From the NCBI GenBank assembly GCA_022885665.1, contig JAGQDJ010000286.1, forward strand, positions 124,001 through 188,000: DNA of 64,000 nt. The letters are read 5' to 3'. This document shows positions 55,573-64,000 of the stretch, piece after piece. A program made the translations under genes and the position numbers. The notes beneath the pieces were generated by a model, which worked only from the letters and a program-made list of their open reading frames with translations, had not been told where the DNA came from and made no database searches. This DNA comes from Triops longicaudatus (taxonomy: Eukaryota > Arthropoda > Branchiopoda > Notostraca > Triopsidae). Numbering within the stretch: position 1 is the stretch's first letter; each line of letters opens with the position of its first letter.

Positions 55573-57766
55573 ATGGCGAACTTAATAAGAGGTAATTTCT
55601 TTCATTTTCGCGTAAATTGAATTTCATTGTTTAAATTTTTGCGTAGGAAAATGGCTGATATGGCTTCTACTGTTTTATCCTACGTTGGGTAAGATTACTG
55701 CGTACATTGCTTAATGACGAACCTTGTAGACTTCACTACATAATTCAGAACGAATCAATTAAAATGCGCTCTAGCTGAACTCTTGTATTGAAAAATTTCA
55801 TGGCAGGCTTATCGACAATCGTCGTAGTCATCATCAGTCAGAGCCATAGTTATAACGCCAACCAAGCTACAACTTTGTCGAAAGACATAACAAATCAAGC
55901 TGTTGAATTTGGCCAAGTATAAACTTACTTTGTGGAAGATAGTGAACTAATACCACTTTGAATATCTTAGAGCATCAAAGTACACATCGCTCCTTTGACG
56001 GAAGAATGGAATATCCCAGGTTATTGGACCGTTTTACCTTTACTGCCAAAGTAGGCTTACGAGAGATAAAAGAATATTTTTTTATGTTAGAGGAGGAAGG
56101 ACATTTACAGTTCTGTTTTCTTTTTAGACTAGTGAGTATCCACGGGGTAAATATCACGTGGGTTGTTTTCGTACAAGAGCAAACTGCTGTCCATGTCGCG
56201 CGTCTATGGAGAACGCTAAAAGCTTACGATTCTTCTCAAGTAAAACACAGGACATTGAACACTAAACGTCAAGCAAGGCAGTAAATGATGACTGTAATTA
56301 TATTTGTTGGAAAAGGACTCATTTATTGGTCATGCACTCCGGGATCAGGAACCCACCATCATTCATCATTTTGCTTTTCACGAACACCCAGCTTCCTTCG
56401 CTTACCCGGACTTCGCTGCCGGTTTTGCTCTCAGCAGACCGTTACTCAAAAAGTAAGGGCATTCCCTCTTGTCTTTAATGTTTGCAGTAATAAGGCTTCT
56501 CTAATTACGGATTGTTAGACTGGCGGCAAGGGTAGGCAATTACCGTCAGACAGATTTCTCGATTGATGCACAACACGAGTTGGCTTTGTTTATTCACAAG
56601 GCCGGTGTGGTGTTAACGCACGACAAACGGTTGTGCGTGGATGCAACCGAAATCGATTGTGCTACTTGGGTCCGGAGCCCTAATGTTCCAGCGTGTGTAA
56701 GACTTTTCAACTCAATTGTCGCCCGACAAATGGATTGACCTCTCATGTTAAACAGGGATTGCCGCTTCCCTCGACCATTTATTTCGCTGTCAAGACTTGC
56801 GCGAAATTCCATAATGATCGGATTCCGATAGTGCAGCGGACATGGGGACGTTTAGCCAAACACATCACTTATTATAGCGATGCTCCAAGTAGTGTTGAAA
56901 AAGAAACGAAAGATCCAATTTTTCATTTCTTTTGGCATTTCCTCTCTGTCTTTAAAGATACGTTTGTTCCCACGCTGGTATTGAACGTAAAGCACGTGGA
57001 GCAAGGCCACTGTGCCAAAACCATTGGCATTTTGAAGAGTTTCTTACGCGAGAATGTTCATCGCCCTGAGCTGAAATGGTTAGCGGTCGTAGATGATGAC
57101 ACAGTCCTCAGGTATTATGTGCAGTTTGAGTGCAAGGTTCAAAGTGTCTCATGCTAGTATGCTTTAGTGTCCAGCGGTTGGCGCAGTTACTCGCTTGTTA
57201 TAACCAAAGTGAGCCCATTGCTTTGGGACAACGATATGGTTATGGCTTAGTACAAGGGTTCGGGTACGATTACTTAACCGGAGGTGGTGGCATGTATTTG
57301 AACCTGGCAGCCGTGAAACAGCTGCTTCACTCAGGTCGGTGCGAGTGCACGCAAGCGGATATACCGGATGATATGCATCTGGGTATGTGTTTGACAGCTC
57401 TCGGCATTCCTGTTCTCCATTCGGATGCCTTTCACCAAGTAAATAAGTTTCTTTTGTTGGAAATCTGTAAGGATCGTTTCGTATTTCTACCAGGCTAGAC
57501 CAGCGGACTACCCAGCTGAGATGTTAAATCATCAGTTCGTGATATCGTTTCATAAGCACTGGAATATCAATCCTTTAAACGTTTACTTGGAGTGGTTTTC
57601 AGCGTCAGATGCCATTTTGCACAAAGAAGAGGGCTTAAACTACCCTTCCCCAGGGGAGAAAAACTGGGATCATCAAGATTTACTTAACCCAGAATCTACC
57701 AAAGAGGAAAAGTTTCTTGCCGCCCCTAGTGAACTGTCGCAATCGGCGGTTCACAATGAGCTTTAA
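55573..57766 (+). CDS. B3GLCT: B3GLCT, beta-1,3-glucosyltransferase
   Basis: ER enzyme that adds glucose to O-fucose on thrombospondin type 1 repeats. Eleven exons: 55573-55591, 55647-55688, 55807-55916, 55971-56050, 56128-56239, 56316-56452, 56519-56696, 56756-56891, 56958-57111, 57168-57438 and 57494-57766, giving 503 residues (human 498). A signal peptide (KWLIWLLLFYPTL) is split over exons 1-2. The N-terminal non-catalytic glycosyltransferase-like half includes HALRDQEPTIIHHFAF and YPDFAAGFALS. The catalytic half has FAVKTCAKFHNDRIPIVQRT, DDDT (metal-binding DxD), QRYGYG, YLTGGGGMYLN, DIPDDMHLGMCL and ISFHKHWNINP. It ends HNEL, a KDEL-like retrieval signal (human REEL). Intron 8 (56892-56957, 66 nt, weak donor GTGTTG) has no in-frame stop. 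Confidence 0.95.
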
Positions 57767-58198
57767 AGGAAGGGCTGCTTTTTACAAATTCTCTTCCCGA
57801 TTTCGACCTTAACGTTTTTTGAAGTTCCCGTCTTCCTTTTTGTACATATTCGAAATTATTGCCTTGTGCGTTTTACGACTTGAACCACTTTTTAAAAAAT
57901 ATTCTGGACTTGTTATCTCTTTGGTCTTGTGTCCTGAAACGGTTTTAAAATCTTTTGACTTTTCTTAGGGAAAACTTTTGTCCGTGTTTTTGTCATTTGG
58001 GTGCCTTTTTGCCAATGTCCAGTGCCTATCGAGCCTTTTCTCCGTACTGCCCCCAAATCGAACGTTTTTATTACTACATAGTTTTCAGTGTTATTACAAA
58101 TATTACAGAAATTGATTATTGAAAAATCGTTGTAGTCTGTTTAATATTTGTCGTCAAGTCTCTCTTGTACTCAGTACTTGTTTGGACTATTCCCAGTA
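57767..58198. other. Intergenic stretch, B3GLCT to HSPBAP1-like gene
   Basis: About 430 bp, T-rich, with the 3' UTR of B3GLCT and the upstream region of the next gene. No feature recognised. Confidence 0.45.
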
Positions 58199-59924
58199 AT
58201 GGATACGTCAGTACCTGATTGCGATAGCAGAGGATCTTTACGTGATACTATAGAGAACACCACAAAGCCCATTGTACTCAGGAACTGCCTGGAGAAATGG
58301 ACCTGTCTCAAGTACACTTTTGAAGATTGGACAAAATTATTTGAAGGAAAGTTGTTGAAGTTCCGATGCGGGAAAAAATCGTCGGTGAACCAAGTAAACT
58401 CTCTAGTAGGTAAGAGTCGTCCTTTACTAAGAGCGAATTGTAGGGTATTTTCCAGTGGGAGCGCGAATGTGTTGAGTCTTTGATGACTTTCGAGGACTTC
58501 GTGAAGTGGCAAGCAAGTGGGGAACCCTTACAACGTCAGGAAAACAATGCATCATTGCTCAATCAATTCAGTTGCGAAGAGGCGTGGGCTTATTATGACT
58601 ACAAGTACATGGATGAAACATTCAGAGGCGAGGATTCGGTGTTGAAGGTGACGTTACTTAAGCTTTCTATTTTTCCAAAAAAATGTAGATTTTAACTCCT
58701 TGTCTACAAAGAAAAAATAATAATAAAAAAATAAACATAGTAAAATCAAATAAGGAATTTTCTGTCTTCCTGTAATAGGATATAGATTGGGGCGGATGTG
58801 GATTCCCCGAACGTGATGGGAGACATTCAACACTATGGATCGGGAGCACTGGCGCTTTTACTCCTTGCCATTACGACACCTACGGATTTAATCTCGTAGC
58901 TCAGCTTTACGGCAAGTAATCCTTTTAGCTTTGCGCTTTTGATTTAGATTAATGTGGGCTTCTCTCGAAACAGAAAGAGATGGCTTCTGTACCCACCAGC
59001 GGATGGCATTTTCCTAGAGCTAAGTAGGATACCATACGAAGAGTCAAGTGTGTACAGTCGGATTAACTTCGGTTTGGCCCGGGATCAGCTGGAGAGCATA
59101 GGTGGGACGCCTTATGCGGTTACGTTAGAGCCAGGAGATGTGCTTGTCGTACCTCGTCAGTGGTGGCATTACGTAGAGAACATAGAAACGTCTATTAGCA
59201 TTAACACTTGGGTTGAACTGGTGAATATTTTGAGTTTTTTCTTCAAATGTATGTAGAATTCGTTAACATTCTCGTTCCATAGCCGGAGGATAAGAACAGC
59301 CGTCTCCATGAAGCCGTTGTTAAGTTCGTTGTGGGAAATGTCGTTAAGAATGTTTCGGAGAACTTCAGAAAGTCCTTGCTCAACCCTAATGAAGTATAGA
59401 AAGCTTTTTCTTCTTCGGTAACAAAGTTTGTAGCTTTTTTTGTGTGTTTGTGCGAGAAGGACGACCTGAACGCTTTAGGTTTGGAAGAGCTACTTGAGTA
59501 TATCCGCATATCTGCAGTCGACGAGCAGTTGAACCTAGCTGAGCAATGTGATGAGCCAGCGGTAGTAGCGAACGAAGCACGTTCTCGCGTGACAATTGTA
59601 CCAGTACAGGAGATGGACGTGACACAATCAGCCAAGAAACGCAAGACAGAGAACGTCTCTTTCACTTCAGTTACCAGCAAGCGCGTCGATTTAGCTACTA
59701 GCGTGGCAGAACTCCCGTCGAAAAACGTTCCAAAAGTTTCTTACGTCAATAAACCAGACACAGAAGTTTCGAGGTCCTCTGACGACGCTGCAAATGTCGG
59801 AAACCTTTCGCTACTTAGCATAGTTACTGATTCGATGTGCCATCCTGATGTGATTGCAAAGGTTGCTGACATTATTAGGTCAAAACTCACACCAGATCGT
59901 TTCGCTACCAAAGGAAATAACTGA
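58199..59924 (+). CDS. HSPBAP1: HSPBAP1-like JmjC-domain protein
   Basis: JmjC protein of the FIH/JMJD family; the mammalian protein binds HSP27 and its enzymatic activity is unclear. Six exons: 58199-58393, 58456-58647, 58779-58915, 58974-59220, 59283-59393 and 59457-59924, giving 449 residues (human 488). Seen: a cupin-like start with KPIVLRNCLEKWTCLKY, EAWAYYDYKYM, the TLWIGSTGAFTPCHYDTYGF block with the iron-binding HxD, KKRWLLYPPADGIF, RIPYEESSVYSRINF, DVLVVPRQWWHYVEN with the second iron-binding His, and SINTWVEL. The C-terminal 150 residues are polar and end with a helix (HPDVIAKVADIIRSKL) like the human C-terminus. The acceptor of exon 6 is weakly supported but fixed by frame. Confidence 0.92.
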
Positions 59925-61264
59925 ACAAAATCGTGTTGGTAGGCTTTTTTTTTTTTGCAAATACATGTGTCATTTTTCAGTTGAATTTTTCCGTGAGGAA
60001 CGTTTTGGTGTTGTGCGCTTTACTTTCGTGCTTCCATTGTTAAGTAATAAGTAGAGGGTAAATGTGTATTTTGTTGCAAATGGAATGCGTCGGAAAAAGT
60101 CAAGGGTTGCCGTGTTCATGCAGAATTACTTGCCTGACTGATTCCATAATTCTGCAATTATGGTTCAATACTGTAAAATTACAGAAGACTGCAGGGTGAA
60201 ACTCGCCTGCAAAGTTTCGAAATCGATGAGTTGTGCTCTTCAATTTACGTGATCGGAAACTCGCCTTATGCATTTCGTTATCTAAGTACAAATAATATAT
60301 TTTTATACGTACTTTTTCTCGGTAAGTTTAGCACACAAATATATTAGACCAATTAACGAAATAATTTGTTTGCTCCAATGAGTTAACAATATGTTTAAAC
60401 GAGAAATTGGAGGGCCTGTTCCTTGAATAAAAAGTTTTCCACCATACATAAATTACTGTAGGAACATTGTACACCTTCCGTATACCTTTGCTAAACAAAC
60501 ACTAATGTAACAAATCAGGCCTTGGACACAATATGTATTTATTGCCCATCCTCATTTGTCCCATCCCAATTTACTATGTGAATCTGACGGTAAACGCCGG
60601 GAAGGTTTTAGGAAAAATTTACACATGTTGCCTTGTTCTGAGTTAAATTTTCGGCTTGGGGCAATTTCAATTTACCAATTTTTGATATTTGAATTAAAAT
60701 TGGTTTACAGACAGTGTCGTTACGCGACACTGTCTACAAACCAATAAAACTATACTAACAATTTCGTTGACTGCCCGATTGTTCTTTTTTTTAACTAAAC
60801 TTATAGCAGTAAAAACCTAATAGCTCGATTTAATATATTCCCAGTCTTTTTCGTCTAAGCCCCTAATCGGACAGCCCTGTCGCATTGTATCAAATGCAGT
60901 AATACTGCATACATTGCTTTACTGTTAAAGATTCGAACGGTACCGAATCGCGTTCAGAAATCGAGGTAAAGAATTGTCACTTAGTCCCTTTTGCAACGAG
61001 TTATGTATGGTATACACCGGCACAGAAGCTAACACGTCCCGTAGGAGAAGCTGCACGACGAAAAAAATGATCAGTTTGAACTGGAGACGAAGGATCATGA
61101 TCGTTTGAACGCCACACAGATGGTGTTCTCGTCACACAAACACGTGGGTTGCGTAAGGTTTAGTTGTCAGTGTTATTTTGTGAAAATAAAAATGGCAACA
61201 AATAGCGTTTGATAATAATTAGTGTAATTTAATTTAACAAAGGAAGCTCGTGCATCCACGTAAA
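59925..61264. other. Intergenic stretch, HSPBAP1-like gene to Pelota
   Basis: About 1.3 kb, AT-rich, with one strong palindrome (60700-60744). The last 150 bp hold the Pelota 5' UTR. No gene supported. Confidence 0.5.
60700..60744. repeat. 20-bp inverted repeat
   Basis: Arms 60700-60719 (TTGGTTTACAGACAGTGTCG) and 60725-60744 with a 5-bp spacer; they pair at 18 of 20 positions. Likely a footprint or end of a mobile element, or a stable hairpin. Confidence 0.75.
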
Positions 61265-62950
61265 ATGAAGCTGGTTTACAAAAATTTAGAGAAAGATGGG
61301 AGCGGGTAAGTTTCGCTCACAGAAGTTGTTTTCCAAGCATAAACACGTATAATTTACTTACTGTAGGAGTATAACGCTTATCCCGGATGATCCCGAAGAT
61401 ATGTGGCATGCTTACAACATTATTACAGCTGGTGATATGTTACGTGCTTCTACTATTCGGTAAGAATAAATTTTTTACATGATCAATTTTCTTTCCTTTC
61501 ATCATCATTTTTTCATACGAAAGATTTTTGGTGCCCAAATTTTAAGTTTTGAATTATGCATTTAGAACAGTTTCTACGGTGAAAATACGCTTAACATTTA
61601 CTTTGAATATTCGGACATATCTATACAACACCATATTCGTAAATGTATCTTATTGTAAACTTTGAATGTCTTTTAAACAGAAGCATACGTTTAACAGACA
61701 TTTCTATAGGAAAGTACAAACCGAAACAGCAACCGGTTCCTCTTCCAGTAGCCGCGTTCGCACCGTCCTTACTGTCGAAGTAGAATCAGTGGATTTTGAT
61801 ACTCAAGCCTGCGTGTTGCGCGTCAAAGGCCGCAATGTGGAAGAAAACCCGTACGTGAAGATGGGTGCCTATCATACATTGGATTTGGAGCCAAACCGGA
61901 AATTCACGATAACGAAAGCACAATGGGACTCGGTTGCGCTTGAGAGAGTAGAATCTGCCTGCGACCCAACGCAGGTCGCTGATGTAGCCGCTATCGTTAT
62001 GCAAGAAGGCTTGGCCCATGTATGTTTGGTGACTTCGAGCATGACGCTGGTTCGTGCTAAAATTGACGTAGCCATTCCAAGGAAAAGGAAAGGTGGTTCC
62101 ACTCAACACGAAAAAGTACAACAATACCTCAAAAATTCCGTACTAAAACCCTATTGAAAACTTTTTCATTAGGGACTGCAAAAATTTTTCGAAACCATAC
62201 TCCAAGCTATTTTACGACATATCAACTTTGACGTAGTTCGGTGCGTAATTTTAGCGAGCCCGGGATTTGTTAAGGATCAGTTTTTCGACTATATGTTTCA
62301 AACTGCGGTCAAAACAGACAACCGAATGCTGCTGGACAACAAGCCCAAGTTCATATGTGCTCATTCATCGAGTGGCTTCAAGCATTCGCTCAAAGGCATT
62401 ACAACAAAGCAATAACAAATATGATTAATGTACGTTATCAATAGAAGTGTTAACTGATCCTGCAATCGCGTCGCGCCTTGCTGATACCAAAGCTGCCGCT
62501 GAAGTGCGTGCCCTAGAAGCATTCTACGGCCTTCTACAGAATGAGCCAAACAGAGCCTTTTACGGAGTTAAACATGTCGAGTTGGCTAATGAGTCCGAAG
62601 CGATTGATACTTTGCTTATATCAGATAACTTATTCCGGTTCGTCGGAAGTAATGCATTTGTTTAAGACTAATCTTATGTCTTGTAGATCTCAGAACTTGA
62701 ACGAACGTAAACGCTACGTAGCTTTAGTCGACAATGTACGGAACAGTGGGGGGACAGTTCGAATCTTCTCCAGTTTACATGTATCCGGTGAACGTAAGAT
62801 TTAACCCAAACAAAACTCACAAGTTAGTTTGTGAATTATACCTATTTTGCAGAACTGGCTTTACTAAGCGGGGTAGCTGCAATGTTGAGATTCCCAATGC
62901 CAGAGTTAGAGGAGGAAGATGGAGAGGATACTGACGGGGAGGAAAATTGA
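61265..62950 (+). CDS. PELO: Pelota (Dom34), ribosome rescue factor
   Basis: Recognises stalled or empty ribosomes together with Hbs1 and starts no-go decay; structurally like eRF1 without the GGQ loop. Seven exons: 61265-61305, 61367-61459, 61710-62115, 62173-62395, 62445-62637, 62687-62793 and 62853-62950, giving 386 residues (human 385). Seen: MKLVYKNLEKDGSG, ITLIPDDPEDMWHAYNII, LRASTIRKVQTET, YVKMGAYHTLDLEPNRKFTI, VVMQEGLAHVCLV-like AIVMQEGLAHVCLV, IPRKRKG, ILASPGFVKDQFFDYMFQTA, HSSSGFKHSLKEVLTDPAIA, SRLADTKAAAEVRALEAFY, AIDTLLISDNLFR and GGTVRIFSSLHVSGE, and an acidic C-terminus. Intron 4 (62396-62444, 49 nt) appears to use a GC donor (AAAG|GCATTA). Confidence 0.97.
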
Positions 62951-64000
62951 AATTTGGGAAAGGTTTTGGTTTGTTTTAGAAAAGTGTAATCTGTAAATTT
63001 TAGATGTTTTTTTGTACAGTGATCTGACAGCTGGCTTCCTTCTGCTTCCAGAAAGAATACATGAAAGGTTTGGTGGCTACTACCTCGCAGCTGTTTCTCT
63101 TGTACAATTTCGCAAGTCATTTAATTTCTGCGTAACTTTACATACTCAAACAATCAGTTTTTTTTACTTGAATCGATGCATTGAACACATTGTAACAAAA
63201 TAATTAACTGCAGTAAAACTAGTTATTTTAAAACGAAGCAAGGCGAGATTTTCAGAAGAATGTTGTCAAATTCCCGTATTTTTCAGTTCTACTAACTTAT
63301 GTGCACCAAAGTTGGTTGATAAGTCGGAAAAGTTTGTGTATTCCAATGAAAATAAATAAATAAATGAAGAAAACTTGACTGCGGTGTGTTGGTGATAGAA
63401 AAATACAACTTCGTCATAAAGGAGCCCTGTCATGATCTATCGGTTATAATGAACGTGTTCAATAGATGCGGGCAGAATATCCATGAAAGCGTACCAAGGG
63501 TTAAAAGTAACTGCGTTCACGATAACGAATTTGGAATTGGCCTCATGGACATTAACTGGGCCGCTCGATGCAGGAGTCGACAAGAGCACCTGAAGCAAAT
63601 GACATGTAAATAATATGAATTTTACCTGCTCGTTACTCTTTTAATAGAGATTTCTAGTCTAGAGAAATTCACACCTAACGGTAACGCATCTATTACAGTA
63701 ATGTGTGCTTGTATTACTAGGAGTAGCCTACTCATTTGATAGTCAAGAACGGTGGTTCAGAATAGCATATGAGAATGGCTCAGCAAGTTTCTGGACGATA
63801 AGAGCAACAACAAACTGCGTATACCTATGTGCACGTCATTTGGCTTATCAGGGCTTTCGAAGTGAAATCAAATAATTCCAAGCAAAAACGTGTAATAAGT
63901 TTTTGGAAAGAAGCAAATGCAAGTGAAGGTTGAAATACTCGGAAATTCCTATTGGGTAACATACTTGCTCATTTTTAAGCATCGTAGGCTAATTTTCGAC
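62951..64000. other. Window end without a recognised gene
   Basis: The Pelota 3' UTR, with overlapping AATAAATAAATAAA near 63350-63365, then about 600 bp in which I see no gene. Open frames here have no support. Confidence 0.45.

Noticed and set aside
1..64000. CRISPR array, rRNA operon, bacterial operons
   Set aside because: No direct repeat-spacer pattern, no rRNA-like sequence and introns throughout; the DNA is from an animal nucleus.

Overview
This window is nuclear DNA of a compact animal genome. Nearly every gene is split by short GT-AG introns, mostly 50-90 bp, into metazoan-type proteins (cadherin, class I myosin, SMARCB1, CCT6, Pelota, PR-Set7). The cadherin's Cad99C/protocadherin-15-like membrane-proximal region and tail, short introns, dense gene packing and DREF-like TATCGATA element suggest an arthropod, possibly a small crustacean. 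This is inference; the species cannot be fixed from the window. I rebuilt gene models by hand from splice sites, reading frame and remembered family motifs. For every multi-exon model listed with high confidence the exon lengths sum to a whole number of codons.

Layout: 1-5849 (+) 3' part of a Cad99C/PCDH15-like cadherin; 6633-9155 (-) sphingomyelin synthase; 9156-14141 no secure gene, with fragments of a possible minus-strand gene near 11.0-11.6 kb; 14142-14772 (+) unrecognised membrane protein; 14907-16547 (-) SMARCB1/Snr1; 17735-18515 (+) TMEM134; 18949-21084 (-) TLDc protein, MEAK7-like; 23328-27132 (+) RNF10; 29911-34913 (+) class I myosin, Myo1C/Myo61F-like; 35885-37054 (+) NFKBIL1; 37546-38403 (+) intronless METTL24-like methyltransferase; 38991-40986 (-) CCT6; 41647-43217 (+) armadillo protein, TMCO6-like; 43343-44804 (-) group III phospholipase A2; 45700-47277 (+) DNAAF1; 47788-47980 short inverted-repeat transposon; 48979-50494 (+) PR-Set7/KMT5A; 52827-53716 pogo-like element; 54807-55295 (+) small gene with an in-frame TGA or a short intron; 55573-57766 (+) B3GLCT; 58199-59924 (+) HSPBAP1-like JmjC protein; 61265-62950 (+) Pelota.

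The genes do not form a pathway. They are mostly housekeeping functions: chromatin (SMARCB1, PR-Set7), protein folding and translation rescue (CCT6, Pelota), actin and membrane (myosin I, cadherin), ER/Golgi lipid and sugar enzymes (SMS, B3GLCT) and axonemal dynein assembly (DNAAF1). Several pairs are divergent and may share promoters (SMARCB1/TMEM134, CCT6/TMCO6-like, PLA2/DNAAF1). Others converge with close or overlapping 3' ends (TMEM134/TLDc, TMCO6-like/PLA2, membrane protein/SMARCB1).

I see no undescribed multi-gene system. The most interesting items are a 10-nt microexon that completes the calcium-loop motif of the PLA2, the small gene at 54.8-55.3 kb, two GC-AG introns, three in-frame stop-free introns, and two non-autonomous DNA transposons.
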